Notes: generated by a model not told the origin, from the sequence alone. Positions 26,431-35,830 are shown, counted from the first letter of the stretch. The stretch is 64,000 nucleotides of DNA from Variovorax ginsengisoli (GCF_006438845.1 NZ_RCZJ01000003.1:216353-280352); one strand, 5' to 3'. Made by a program: numbers and translations.

Positions 26431-28032
26431 CTAGTCGTCCACGCAAGCGCCTTCCTGCGGCACCAGGCATTGCGGCAGGTCGGCACCGACCGCGGCACCG
26501 CGCGTGCGGAGGGTTCCTGCAGCGGACGCGGCCGCCACCTCCAGCCCGCGCGGCAGCAGGATCCACAGCTGCCCGCGCTCCTTCATGCGGCGCGCGTTGG
26601 TGGCCGCCTGCTGGCCGTTGCCGAAGAAGTAGTCGGCCCGCACCGCGCCGCGGATGGCACCGCCGGTGTCCTGCGCGATGGTCAGGCGCTGCATCGGCGC
26701 GCCGCTGCCCGGCGTGCGCGTGGACACGAACACCGGATAGCCCAGCGGCGTGCTGCGCGGATCGACCGCGATCGAGCGACCGGCCTGCAGCGGCACGCCG
26801 AATGCGCCGACCGGGCCACCGGCGCCGCCGGGGGCTTCCTTGAAGAAGATGTAGCTCGGGTCCTTGATGCCCGAACCCGCCACCGCGCCGGCCGTGCGGC
26901 GGCCTGGCACCACCACCGCGCCGCTCGCGGTCGGCCGCGCCAGCGTGAAGCCACGCGTGCGGATCGCGTCGGTGCCCACGTCGCCTTCGTCATCGCCGTC
27001 GTCCAGTTCGAGCTCGATCGACGAGCCGCGCACCTTGACCGGACTGCGCGCCTTGCCCGCCGCGTTCTGCGCCAGCGTCGGGCGAAATGGCTGGCCGTTC
27101 TGCTCGGCATAGGCCACGCGGATCACCTCCCCGTTCGGCAGGCGGATGCGGCCCGAGCCCTGGATCTGCATCTCGTAGAGCGCGGTCGCGCTGCTCACGA
27201 AGGCCAGCACTTTGGCATTGGGCGCACCCTTGGTCTCGATCTCTTCGCGCGTGTAATAGGGCAGCAGCTGGCGACCTTCGATGCGCAGGCGCACCTTGCG
27301 GTCGAGCGTGTCGCGCGTCACGGCCGACAGGTCGAGCGCATAGAGCCCCGGCGCGCCCATGTCTCGCGTGCTGAGCCCCGACTGCACCACGACGTTGCGA
27401 CCCTCCACGCGCGCAGCCACCGTGCTGTTGCCGGCCGGCAGCTTGCGCGCGTCGGCGAAGAGCATGTCTTCGGGCTGGCCGTAGACCGGGTAGATGTAGG
27501 GCGCGGCGTAGCTGCGGTTGCCGGCAATCTCGGGCTCGAAGTAGCCGGTGACGACGCCGTCGGGCCGGCGGTCGTCGTCGCGGATCTGGTACGCCGAGAA
27601 CTCGCTTTCGAAGAAGCCGCGGATCGCCGGGTTGCTCTTGCCGTCGACAGTGCCGGCACGTGCGCACACCGACTTCCATTCGGCACCGCGCGCCGTCAAC
27701 ACCTTGCAGCTGCCGAGAAAGGCCGGCCAGCTTTCGGCGAAGTCGTCGCGGCCCCAACCAGGCACGGCGCCGAAACTGACCGAGGTGTAGGTCGCGAGCT
27801 GTGTCGAGAAGGTGCGCGCCTGGCCGGCCACGCTGCCGGTGCCGGCAGGCGGGCGGGTCGCGGGGACCGGGTCTGCCTGCGTCATGGGCGCTGGCAGCAC
27901 GGCAGCGGGCGGCGGCGGCGGCGTGGTGCATCCTGCGACCCACGCGGCCCCGGCCACCGCGATGGCGCCCAGCGCCCGTCGCGGCATGGCGCTAACGTTC
28001 GCGGCGGATGGGTTGGGGGACTGTCTGTGCAT
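26431..28032 (-). CDS. mltA: MltA-type lytic murein transglycosylase, T6SS-linked lipoprotein
   Basis: This 533-residue lipoprotein has the lipobox 'VAGC' at about residues 31-34, followed by a Pro-rich spacer. The MltA double-psi beta-barrel is seen in 'VTGYFEPEIAGNRSYAAPYI' and the 3D domain in 'TIAQDTGGAIRGAVRADYFF' with the catalytic Asp in 'AQDTGG'. MltA cleaves peptidoglycan strands to give 1,6-anhydro ends; inside a T6SS locus it likely opens the wall for the trans-envelope complex. The start at ATG 28032 has AGGAG six bases upstream; the internal ATG at 27987 has none. A C-terminal tail with two cysteines extends beyond the usual domain. Confidence 0.93.
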   Translation of the reverse strand: MHRQSPNPSAANVSAMPRRALGAIAVAGAAWVAGCTTPPPPPAAVLPAPMTQADPVPATRPPAGTGSVAGQARTFSTQLATYTSVSFGAVPGWGRDDFAESWPAFLGSCKVLTARGAEWKSVCARAGTVDGKSNPAIRGFFESEFSAYQIRDDDRRPDGVVTGYFEPEIAGNRSYAAPYIYPVYGQPEDMLFADARKLPAGNSTVAARVEGRNVVVQSGLSTRDMGAPGLYALDLSAVTRDTLDRKVRLRIEGRQLLPYYTREEIETKGAPNAKVLAFVSSATALYEMQIQGSGRIRLPNGEVIRVAYAEQNGQPFRPTLAQNAAGKARSPVKVRGSSIELELDDGDDEGDVGTDAIRTRGFTLARPTASGAVVVPGRRTAGAVAGSGIKDPSYIFFKEAPGGAGGPVGAFGVPLQAGRSIAVDPRSTPLGYPVFVSTRTPGSGAPMQRLTIAQDTGGAIRGAVRADYFFGNGQQAATNARRMKERGQLWILLPRGLEVAAASAAGTLRTRGAAVGADLPQCLVPQEGACVDD

Positions 28033-28092
28033 GGAGGACTCCTGGTCAGGTGAAGACGGGCGCTTGCGGGCCCGCGGCTGGCGCGGCTGGCG

Positions 28093-28171
28093 TGGCTGTC
28101 ATGGCTGTCATGGCTGTCATGGCTGTCATGGCTGTCATGGCTGTCATGGCTGTCATGGCTGTCATGGCTGT
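28093..28171. repeat. Tandem 9-bp repeat (8.8 copies)
   Basis: Eight perfect copies of TGGCTGTCA and a 7-base partial unit stand head to tail in the 146-base gap between the kinase gene stop (28179) and the mltA start (28032). On the transcribed minus strand the unit reads TGACAGCCA. Copy number of such short perfect arrays changes easily by slippage, so it could tune mltA-to-hcp expression relative to the upstream genes. Confidence 0.95.
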
Positions 28172-28178
28172 GAAAGGT

Positions 28179-30101
28179 TCATCGCTCGACGATGCTGAAA
28201 CTCGCGGTGCCGTAGACGTCTTTGCACGGCGCGCCGGGCGGGCACTGAGGCCGGCCCTGCAGCGGCGACGGCCCGTTGCCGCGCGCCGCCTCCAGCGCGG
28301 CGAGCACCGGCAACGGAAACTGCGGGAACACGCCGTCGTTCTGCATGCCGGCGCCGCCGAAGTCGCGCTCGTGCTCGCTCACCAGCACCACGAACTGGTT
28401 GGTGCCCGCCGGGCCGCCGGCATTCATCGGCCACGAGGCGCGCGGCAGCGAGAGCGGCGTGTTGGCGGCGATCTTGTTGTACCTGTCGAGCAGGTTCGGA
28501 AACAGCAGAAACAACTCGCCCCCGCTCGACAGCAGGTAGACGTAGACATAGCCCTCGCGCTGACTCGTGACTTCGAAGGCCAGCCTGTCCTTGCCGATCG
28601 CGACCTCGGCCTTGCCGGGCTTCGCGCGCACGGTGAAGCCGGGCGTGGCGCCCTCGCCGAGCGACTGCAGCGACTCGGCCGGCGAGCGCGGTGCGGCAGC
28701 CACAGGTGCCGGCGCCGCGGGAGCGGCCGCGACGGGAAGCGGTGTGGACGCTTCGGGTGACGTCGGGGCAGCGGGCGTTGCTGCGGCGACGACGGGCGCA
28801 TCACCGCCATCGCCCCGGCCCTGCAGCCACCAACCGCCGCCCGCGAGCACCGCCACGAGCGCCAGCGCGGCAACGATCGCCACCGCCCTGCCCTTGCCCG
28901 CGCCGGACGCGGCCGGCGGCCGAGCGGGCGCCGACAGGGCGGGGGGCCGCGTCGCCGCAGCGCTCGGCGCGGCGGCGAACGCGGTGCTGCCCTGGCCCAT
29001 CGTCGTTCGCAGCGGCGCACCGGTGACCGCGCCTTCGAGACCCAGCAGCGCGCGCAGCTCGGCCATCGACTGCGGCCGCTGCTCGGGCCGCACGCCCAAG
29101 CCGGCGTCGATGGCAGCGAGCAGCTGCGGGCTGTAGCGCTCGCGCAGGAAGGTGTTGCCGGCCAGCGGCACGTAGCTGTCGGACAGCAGCCGCGCGACCG
29201 AAGGCGGCGGCGAGCGGCCGCACACCGCCACGTGCATCACGGCGGCCAGCGCGTAGACGTCGGTCCACGCGCCCTGTGTCATGTCGGGCATCTCCGCGTA
29301 CTGCTCGATCGGCGCGTAGCCGGGCTTGAGGATCACGGTGATGGCCTGCGTCTTGTCGGTGATGACGCGTCGCGCGGCGCCGAAGTCGAGCACCACCGGG
29401 CGGCCCGAGCCTTCGAGCAGGATGATGTTGTCGGGCGCGATGTCGCGGTGGTAGCAGCTGGCCGCATGCATCACGCCCAGCGCCTGCGTGACGCCGTCCA
29501 TGATGCGCATCAGCCAGCCCTCGTCGACACCGGCAGACGCCGACGCCGCCCCCACGCCGCCCGGCCGGCTCGACGCCGCGAGCGCTTGGCGCAGCGTGTC
29601 GCCGCGGTAGAAGGGCATCACCATGTACGTGGTGCCGCGCTCCTGCCAGAAGCGGTAGACCTTGAGCAGCGACGGGTGGTCGAACTGCGCCAACAACCGC
29701 GCCTCGTTGATGAAGCTGCGCATGCCCAGCTCGAAGGTCTCGCGATGCCGCTCCGACAGCGGCGCCACGGTGCCGTCGCCCTGCCGCGTCGAGAGCGAGG
29801 TCGGCAGGTATTCCTTGATGGCGACCACGCGTTCCAGCGTCGGGTCCCAGGCCTCGTAAACCACGCCGAAGCCGCCCTGCCCGACCACGCGCGTGACTTC
29901 GAATTCCGCGATGCGCGCGCCCACGGCGAGCAAGCCGGCGTCTTCATTCTGGGTCGCGCGCGTCGCGGCGGGCGCGGCGACGGCAGGCCAGACGGACGTG
30001 GCTTCGCCGGCGCCGCCCGTCACGACCTGCGTGCGGTCGGCATCGCCAGCACCCTCGTCGGGCACCTCGGGCGCGTCGGGCCGATCGGTGCGGTCGCTCA
30101 C
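28179..30101 (-). CDS. ppkA: Membrane Ser/Thr protein kinase of T6SS with DUF4384
   Basis: This is a 640-residue kinase. The catalytic domain spans about residues 68-340: P-loop 'GQGGFG' at 74-79, ATP Lys96 in 'VAIK', catalytic 'YHRDIAPDN' and 'LDFGAAR'. A single membrane segment follows ('AVAIVAALALVAVLAGGGWW', about residues 425-445). The periplasmic part ends in a DUF4384 domain ('EGYVYVYLLSSGGELFLLFP'). In PpkA systems the kinase phosphorylates the FHA protein and activates T6SS. GTG 30101 overlaps the tagF stop (GTGA) and has GGAGG seven bases upstream. Longer readings pass through tagF in the wrong frame. Confidence 0.93.
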   Translation of the reverse strand: MSDRTDRPDAPEVPDEGAGDADRTQVVTGGAGEATSVWPAVAAPAATRATQNEDAGLLAVGARIAEFEVTRVVGQGGFGVVYEAWDPTLERVVAIKEYLPTSLSTRQGDGTVAPLSERHRETFELGMRSFINEARLLAQFDHPSLLKVYRFWQERGTTYMVMPFYRGDTLRQALAASSRPGGVGAASASAGVDEGWLMRIMDGVTQALGVMHAASCYHRDIAPDNIILLEGSGRPVVLDFGAARRVITDKTQAITVILKPGYAPIEQYAEMPDMTQGAWTDVYALAAVMHVAVCGRSPPPSVARLLSDSYVPLAGNTFLRERYSPQLLAAIDAGLGVRPEQRPQSMAELRALLGLEGAVTGAPLRTTMGQGSTAFAAAPSAAATRPPALSAPARPPAASGAGKGRAVAIVAALALVAVLAGGGWWLQGRGDGGDAPVVAAATPAAPTSPEASTPLPVAAAPAAPAPVAAAPRSPAESLQSLGEGATPGFTVRAKPGKAEVAIGKDRLAFEVTSQREGYVYVYLLSSGGELFLLFPNLLDRYNKIAANTPLSLPRASWPMNAGGPAGTNQFVVLVSEHERDFGGAGMQNDGVFPQFPLPVLAALEAARGNGPSPLQGRPQCPPGAPCKDVYGTASFSIVER

Positions 30102-30760
30102 GGAGTGTCCTCCGGCGGCAGGCTGTCGCCGTAGCCGAACAACGCCTCGAAGCGGTCTTCGAGTGGCAGGCCTTGGCACATCATTCCCTCGCCCGCGCTC
30201 GCGCCCTCGCCTCCTGTGCCGGCAGGATCGGTGAACCACAGCGACTTTCCAAGGTCCGGCATCGCGAGCGCTGCCGCATCGTCGACCTGGGGCGGCGGCA
30301 TGAACGCGGCACGTTCGAACAATTGATGCAGCAGCCGCTCGAAGTGTTCGGCGTCCAGGTCGTGCTCCAGCGCGTCGACCATGGCGCGCGCGGCCAGCGT
30401 CCACCAGCGTTCGGCCCGCGCCAGCGCATCGCCACGCAATTCGACCCAACCGGCGTCGAGCTCGACCGCCACGGTGAGCGGGAAGTAGCGGCCCACCGCA
30501 TCGACCGACGGCATCATCGCGCCGAGCCAGAAGCGATCGTCCACTGCACCGCGGCCGAGTACGAAGCACCACAGCGGCGCCTGCAGGTAGCGCTGGGTCC
30601 AGTCGTTGTGGTTGGCGCGCAGGTCGAGCAGGCCGAACTGCAGCCAGCGGTCCCAGGCGCTGCGAAAGTCTTCGGGCAACCGGCGCGAAGCGAAGTCGCC
30701 CAATCCAGGGAGCTTCCCGAACCATCCAGGCACGCCGACCGCGCTCATTGCGGTCTCCAT
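30098..30760 (-). CDS. tagF: T6SS regulator TagF
   Basis: This 220-residue TagF-domain protein opens with 'PGWFGKLPGLGDFASRRLP' and 'AWDRWLQFGLLDLRANHNDW', followed by 'APLWCFVLGRGAVDDRFWLG' and 'VGRYFPLTVAVEL', all typical. TagF is a post-translational repressor that binds FHA and blocks assembly. It overlaps the kinase start by four bases and lies 115 bases below tssM; that gap contains hairpin-rich DNA. ATG 30760 is used; an internal Met at residue 5 is also possible. Confidence 0.93.
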   Translation of the reverse strand: METAMSAVGVPGWFGKLPGLGDFASRRLPEDFRSAWDRWLQFGLLDLRANHNDWTQRYLQAPLWCFVLGRGAVDDRFWLGAMMPSVDAVGRYFPLTVAVELDAGWVELRGDALARAERWWTLAARAMVDALEHDLDAEHFERLLHQLFERAAFMPPPQVDDAAALAMPDLGKSLWFTDPAGTGGEGASAGEGMMCQGLPLEDRFEALFGYGDSLPPEDTP

Positions 30761-30790
30761 GACGTCGTCTCGTCGCGGAACGCCGCGGAT

Positions 30791-30830
30791 CCGGCTTTGC
30801 CGGGCCGCTGGCGTTGCCCCCGGTAGGGGG
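30791..30830. repeat. Twin hairpins between tssM and tagF, candidate dispersed palindromic element
   Basis: Two adjacent hairpins occur: CCGGC-TTT-GCCGG at 30791-30803 and CCCCC-GGTA-GGGGG at 30817-30830. They are followed by GCGAAGCGACACGAAGTGCG (30834-30853). From memory, blocks of this kind are scattered through Comamonadaceae intergenic regions; that is recall and was not checked. Lying inside an operon, it could be an RNA processing or attenuation point. Confidence 0.55.
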
Positions 30831-30875
30831 TTGGCGAAGCGACACGAAGTGCGCGAAGACTGGGGCCGAGCATCT

Positions 30876-33800
30876 CTACAGGCCCTCCGGACAGGAGAAC
30901 TCGCGCAGTTCCTTCAAACGGATCGGGTGCTGCACGCTGTTGGTCGTGACCTCGAAGCGCGTCTTGCGCGCACCGATCTGGAAGGTGATGAAGAAGCGCT
31001 CTGGCGCGTCGCCGGCCTCGAGCTGGCCGTCGTCGAGCGCGCGGAACAGCGCCCACGGCCCGTCGACCGCCATGCCCGACGGCCCCGACGCGGAGGGCGG
31101 GCTCACCTGCACGCGCACCTGGTTGCTGCCCTTGGGGCCGGGCCATTGCACCGCCATCGGCACGACAGGGCCGTGCGCGTACTTCACCAGCTGGCCGTCG
31201 ACGTCGAGGATGAACTGCGTGATGCCCGCGTCCATCTCCACCGGCTTGAAGTCCAGCCGCAGCGCGGGCGTGCGGCCGCCGGCGCGAAAGAAGATGTCCT
31301 TGATGCGCGCCGCGCGCTCGAACTGCGCCAGCGCGGCCGGTGTGATGGCGCCTTGCTCGGCCACGGGCTTGTAGCGCCACGGCCGGGTGCTGGTGTCGAC
31401 CAGCGCGGCCAGGCGTTTCTGGAAGAAGTCGTCCATCAGCCCACCGGGTCCGAACATCTGGCCGAAGTCCTCGGGCAGCACGTCGCGCTTGCTGGCTGTC
31501 ACGAAGGGGTAGCGCCCGGCGATGGCGCGCGCGCAGAACTCGCTGACCGGGCGCAGGTCCTGGCTCAGGTTGCCGCGCTCGGCCACGCGCGCCTGCGAGG
31601 CGCCCGCGGTGCTGAGGTTCTCGACCATCGAGCGCACAGGCTCGGGCAGCCGTCCGGCATCGGACTTGAGCTTGCCGGCCACGTCGCCGGGCGGCGGCGA
31701 GCTGCGCGCCTTGACTGCGGTGTCGACCGCGGTCAGGTAGACGTAGACCTCGTTGAAGAGTTTCAGCGCATCGTCGAGCGGCGCCGGCTGCCCGGCCGCG
31801 GCGGGCGTGACCAGCCGGCGCAGCGGCTCGAAGCGGTCGTCGACGATGCTCTCGATGCGCTTGCCGGCGGCCACCTGCGGCTTCGACGGGTCACCCCCGA
31901 ACAGGTCTTCGAGGCCCTTGCGCGTGTTGCGCACCGTCTCGGCCGCCTTGCTCACCGCGTCCTTGGCGCCGCCGTCGGCCGGCACCAGCGTGGTCTCCTT
32001 CACCACGCCACGCAGAAAGCCGGCGAGCGGCGAGCTGCTGCCCGAGAGGATGCGCGCCGCCTCGATGTTCTTCTCCAGCCCGGCGGCGCGGATCAGCCGC
32101 ACGTCGGCCAGCAGCGCCTCCCACACCTTCACGTACTCCTCGAGATACAGGCGGCGCACGCGGTCGGTCAGCGCGCCGAGCGCGGCCACGTCGCGGGCGC
32201 GGTCGGCCGCGCTGCGCTCCTGGCCCAGCACCCAGGGGTCTTCGGTGGCGAGCAGGCCGGTGACCACCACCACCTCGTTCTGGAAGCGCTTGTGGTACCC
32301 GTCAAAGGTGAACATGCCGGGCACGCCCTCGGTCAGCGGCTTGCCGCTGATGCGCTCGAACACCAGCGGCGCCGACGGGCCGGCCGCGGTCGCCACGCTG
32401 AAGGCCGGAATGTCGCTGCCCAGCCGCTGGCGCTTCAGGCGGCTGAAGATGCGCGCCTCCAGCGGGTAGCTCGCCAGCAGCGCGCGCACGCTGCGCACCA
32501 GGTTGTCGTCCATCTTCAAGGGCGAGCGTGGCGGGCCCTGGGCGATCAGCACGTCGAGCTGGTCTTCGAGTGCGCGGCGCTGGTCTTCGGGGATGCCGCG
32601 GTCGAGGCTGCGCGCCCAGTCGAGCGTGATCCAGGCCTTGAGCGCATCGGCGTCGAAGTGCTCGGGCTGGTGCAGCATGAGGTAGCTCTTGAGCGCCTCG
32701 TAGGTGAACTCGAGGTTGTCCTTCTGCGCGGTGCGCAACTGGTCTTCGAGCCGCTTGGCGAGCTGCGGCAGGAAGGCATCGGCCAGCGCGCGCTGGTGCG
32801 CCAGCATGGCGGCGGCATCGAGCTTGTCGCCTTGGTAGAGGCCCAGCGTCATGGCGAGCGGCGCGTGGCCGTCACGGTTCTCGGGCGTCTGCCAGATGTT
32901 GCGCAGGCCCTGCAGCACCGGCGCGATCTGCACCAGGTTCTGCCCCCGCGCCGGCAAGGTGGCGAGCGACTGGCGCGCCGGCTCCACGCGCGCCTCGACC
33001 GCCTTCAGGTAGTTCAGGTTCTGCAGCGCGCTGGTGCCCCAGGCCGCGAGCAGGCCGACGGTGAGCAGCGTCATCGCCGCCACGCCCGCCACGCGCAGCG
33101 TGTGGCGGCGCCGCTCCAGCTTGACGTCGGCACCGGCCAGCCGCTGCTCGGGGAACACCACGTCGCGCAGCAGCGTCGTGAGGAAGTAGCTGCGCCCGCT
33201 GCCCTTCTGCGGCGCGAGCATGGCGCGCTCCAGGCCGAAGCTGCGCGCCAGGCTGCCCATCACGCGGTCGATCGGGCTGCCCTCCTGCGTGCCGCTGGTG
33301 AAGTACACACCGCGCACCCACGGCGGCTGCGCGAAGCGCGAGCCAGTGAAGACCTGGTCGAGCAGGTCCGACAGCAGCGGGCCGACGGTGCCCAGCTGCG
33401 CCGGGAAGCCGAAGATGGCGGCGCGCCGGGTGCCCTCGGTCTCGTGCTGCATGCGCGCGATGAGACCGTCGTTGACACGCGCGTGCAGCAGCGCGAACTC
33501 GCGCTCGAAGGCGGTGGCCAGGCCTTTTTCATCGAGCTGCGCGCCCTCTTCCGCCGGCAGCGTGAAGCCGAAGACCTGCGCGCGCTGTTCCTTGCCGAGA
33601 TCGGCGAAGTACTCGGTGAAGCCGTAGAGCAGGTCGCTCTTGGTGACCAGCACGTAGACCGGAAGGCGCGTGGTGAGCTTGGCGTCGAGCTCCAGCAGGC
33701 GCGCGCGGATCGAGGCGGCCAGCGTGCTGCGCTGCTCGGCGTTCTGGCTCAACAGGTCGGCGATGCTGACGGTGAGGAACACGCCGTTGAGCGGCCGGCG

Positions 33801-34484
33801 CGGGCGCACCTTCTTCAGCAGGCCGAGGAAGCCTTCCCAGGCGCTCTTGTCCTCCGACTGGTGGCTGTCCTGCGTGGTGTAGCGGCCGGCGGTGTCGATG
33901 AGCACGGCCTCGTCGGTGAACCACCAGTCGCAGTTGCGCGTGCCGCCGACGCCCTGGATGGCGCCGGGGCCGAACTTGTCGGCCAGCGGGAACGACAGGC
34001 CCGAGTTGACCAGCGCCGTGGTCTTGCCCGCGCCCGGTGCGCCGATGAACACGTACCAGGGCAGGTCGTACAGATAGCTGCCGCCCGACAGCGACAGCCA
34101 GTCGCGCCAGCCGGGCTTGCGGCCGGCCGCATGCAGGCGCATCTGCTTGAGCGTGGCGACGGCGTCGGTGAAGCGCGTGTCGAGGATCTTCTGCTCGCCG
34201 CTGCCGGCGCCTGCATCGGCTGCGCTGGCCGCTGGCGCCCGCATCAGGCCTTCGGTGAGGCTGCGGCTCGCCGTGCGCGCGCGCCAGCGGCGCCACACGG
34301 CGCGCAGCACCACCACCAGCACGATGACGCCGATGGTCGCGGCACGCGCCAGCTCGCTCTCGAGCGGCGCCAGCGCGCCGACCTTGACCAGCGGGCCGAT
34401 CCACCACACCAGCACCGCGACCACGAACAGCGCCAGCGCGGTCAGCAGCACAGGGTGGAACAACCAGCCGAACAACTTCTTCAT
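30876..34484 (-). CDS. tssM: T6SS inner-membrane protein TssM (IcmF)
   Basis: This 1202-residue IcmF-family protein has two N-terminal membrane segments (about residues 10-30 and 48-62), a cytoplasmic NTPase domain with intact Walker A 'GAPGAGKTTA' at about 148-157, and a third segment in 'VAGVAAMTLLTVGLLAAWG' (about residues 460-480). A large periplasmic part follows, ending in the C-terminal TssJ-binding region. TssM with TssL and TssJ makes the trans-envelope channel. ATG 34484 overlaps the tssL stop (ATGA). Length is typical. The Walker A motif is complete, unlike in some TssM proteins. Confidence 0.95.
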   Translation of the reverse strand: MKKLFGWLFHPVLLTALALFVVAVLVWWIGPLVKVGALAPLESELARAATIGVIVLVVVLRAVWRRWRARTASRSLTEGLMRAPAASAADAGAGSGEQKILDTRFTDAVATLKQMRLHAAGRKPGWRDWLSLSGGSYLYDLPWYVFIGAPGAGKTTALVNSGLSFPLADKFGPGAIQGVGGTRNCDWWFTDEAVLIDTAGRYTTQDSHQSEDKSAWEGFLGLLKKVRPRRPLNGVFLTVSIADLLSQNAEQRSTLAASIRARLLELDAKLTTRLPVYVLVTKSDLLYGFTEYFADLGKEQRAQVFGFTLPAEEGAQLDEKGLATAFEREFALLHARVNDGLIARMQHETEGTRRAAIFGFPAQLGTVGPLLSDLLDQVFTGSRFAQPPWVRGVYFTSGTQEGSPIDRVMGSLARSFGLERAMLAPQKGSGRSYFLTTLLRDVVFPEQRLAGADVKLERRRHTLRVAGVAAMTLLTVGLLAAWGTSALQNLNYLKAVEARVEPARQSLATLPARGQNLVQIAPVLQGLRNIWQTPENRDGHAPLAMTLGLYQGDKLDAAAMLAHQRALADAFLPQLAKRLEDQLRTAQKDNLEFTYEALKSYLMLHQPEHFDADALKAWITLDWARSLDRGIPEDQRRALEDQLDVLIAQGPPRSPLKMDDNLVRSVRALLASYPLEARIFSRLKRQRLGSDIPAFSVATAAGPSAPLVFERISGKPLTEGVPGMFTFDGYHKRFQNEVVVVTGLLATEDPWVLGQERSAADRARDVAALGALTDRVRRLYLEEYVKVWEALLADVRLIRAAGLEKNIEAARILSGSSSPLAGFLRGVVKETTLVPADGGAKDAVSKAAETVRNTRKGLEDLFGGDPSKPQVAAGKRIESIVDDRFEPLRRLVTPAAAGQPAPLDDALKLFNEVYVYLTAVDTAVKARSSPPPGDVAGKLKSDAGRLPEPVRSMVENLSTAGASQARVAERGNLSQDLRPVSEFCARAIAGRYPFVTASKRDVLPEDFGQMFGPGGLMDDFFQKRLAALVDTSTRPWRYKPVAEQGAITPAALAQFERAARIKDIFFRAGGRTPALRLDFKPVEMDAGITQFILDVDGQLVKYAHGPVVPMAVQWPGPKGSNQVRVQVSPPSASGPSGMAVDGPWALFRALDDGQLEAGDAPERFFITFQIGARKTRFEVTTNSVQHPIRLKELREFSCPEGL

Positions 34485-35830
34485 CGCTTCACCTCCGCCG
34501 GTGCAGCCGGCGTCGCTGCCGCTGCGGCGACGCGCTCCGGCTCGGTGAACAACACGATGTCGACGCGTCGGTTGCGCGCGCGGTTGGCCGGCGTGTCGTT
34601 GGCGGCGACCGGCTCGGCATCGGCCTTGCCGTCGGCGCGCAGCCGCGCCGGGTCGACCTGCGCGACCAGCGCGGCCTTGACGGCGTCGGCGCGCGCGGCC
34701 GACAAATGCCAGTTGGACGGATAGCGCATCGAGCGGATCGGCTGGTTGTCGGAATGGCCGGTGATCAGCACTTCGCCCTTGACCTCGGCCAGGGCCTGGC
34801 CGATGCGGCGCAACACCGGCAGCGACTGCGCCATCGGCTCGGCGCTGCCGGAGCCGAAGAAGGAATCGCCGCGCAGCCGCACGGTGCTGCGGTCGGCCTC
34901 GTCGGTGACGGTGACCAGGCCCTGCTTGATCTCGGGCTCCAGGAAGCGCGCCAGCCGCGGCGACCGGGCGACGGTGGCAGGCGGCGCGACCTGCACGTTG
35001 GGCACGCGCAGGCCCGACACCGCGGCGTAGGTGCTGTCGGAGCGGTCGTTGAGCCACAGCCGCAGCCCGAACCAGACCAGCGCGAGCAGCAGCGCAAAGC
35101 CCGCAGCGAACACCCACAGCGGCAGCGACTCGCGCAGCCGGGCCGCGCCCGCGCCCTGCCCGCGCCAGTGCGGCGAGAGCTCGGCCTCCAGCGGCGGGCG
35201 GTCCTTGGCGATCAGGTCGGCGAGGCGCTGGCGCACCGAATCGAGCTGCGCGCGGCCGTTGTCGACCACGCGGTAGCGGCCCTCGAAGCCGAGCGCGAGC
35301 ACGCTGTAGATCAGCTCCAGCAGCGGGCGGTGCGTGGGCACGTCCTGCGCGAGCTTGGCCAGCAGCTGGAACACCTTCTCGCCGCCCCAGGTCTCGTTGT
35401 GGAACTGCACCAGCAGGCTCTGCTTGTTCCAGCCGGCCTGTACGCCCCAGGGCGTGTTGGCGACGGCTTCGTCGAGCGCCGTGCACAGCACGTAGCGCGC
35501 GGCCAGCACCGACTCGTTCGACGCGCCGGCGCGGCGGGCCGCGGCATCGAACTGGTTGACGGCCTCGGCCGTCGATGCGCGCAGCGCCGGCACGTTGGGC
35601 GGCTGCACGAGGTTGCGCAGCTTGGCCGTAAGCACCAGCAGCTTGCCGGCAGCGGACACCAGCGGGTTGAGCAGGCCCAGCTCGCCGAGCTCGATCGGCG
35701 CCGACTCGCCGCCCGTGGCGTAGGCCGGTGCGACCGATGGCGGTGTGCCGCCACCGCCCGGCGCGCGCGGCTTGGGCTTGATGATGGTGCGTTCGGATTC
35801 GAACGCGGCGAAGGGGTCGGGTGTGGTCAT
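34481..35830 (-). CDS. tssL: T6SS inner-membrane protein TssL with OmpA-like C-terminus
   Basis: This 449-residue protein has a cytoplasmic DotU domain (about residues 45-220, 'AARYVLCTALDEAVANTPWG', 'LLVQFHNETWGGEKVFQLL', 'YSVLALGFEGRYRV'), one membrane segment ('LPLWVFAAGFALLLALVWFG', about residues 240-262), and a periplasmic OmpA-like domain with 'ITGHSDNQPIRS' and 'NRARNRRVDIVLF' that should grip peptidoglycan. Such extended TssL proteins need no separate TagL anchor. It overlaps both neighbours by four bases, so tssK-tssL-tssM form a coupled block. Confidence 0.95.
   Translation of the reverse strand: MTTPDPFAAFESERTIIKPKPRAPGGGGTPPSVAPAYATGGESAPIELGELGLLNPLVSAAGKLLVLTAKLRNLVQPPNVPALRASTAEAVNQFDAAARRAGASNESVLAARYVLCTALDEAVANTPWGVQAGWNKQSLLVQFHNETWGGEKVFQLLAKLAQDVPTHRPLLELIYSVLALGFEGRYRVVDNGRAQLDSVRQRLADLIAKDRPPLEAELSPHWRGQGAGAARLRESLPLWVFAAGFALLLALVWFGLRLWLNDRSDSTYAAVSGLRVPNVQVAPPATVARSPRLARFLEPEIKQGLVTVTDEADRSTVRLRGDSFFGSGSAEPMAQSLPVLRRIGQALAEVKGEVLITGHSDNQPIRSMRYPSNWHLSAARADAVKAALVAQVDPARLRADGKADAEPVAANDTPANRARNRRVDIVLFTEPERVAAAAATPAAPAEVKR

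Noticed and set aside
28093..28171. CRISPR-like array
   Set aside because: Units are 9 bases and directly joined with no spacers; no cas genes are present.
28008..28760. A plus-strand ORF containing a repeated Ala-Val-Met stretch
   Set aside because: The repetitive peptide is only the translation of the 9-bp array and the rest is antisense to the kinase gene.
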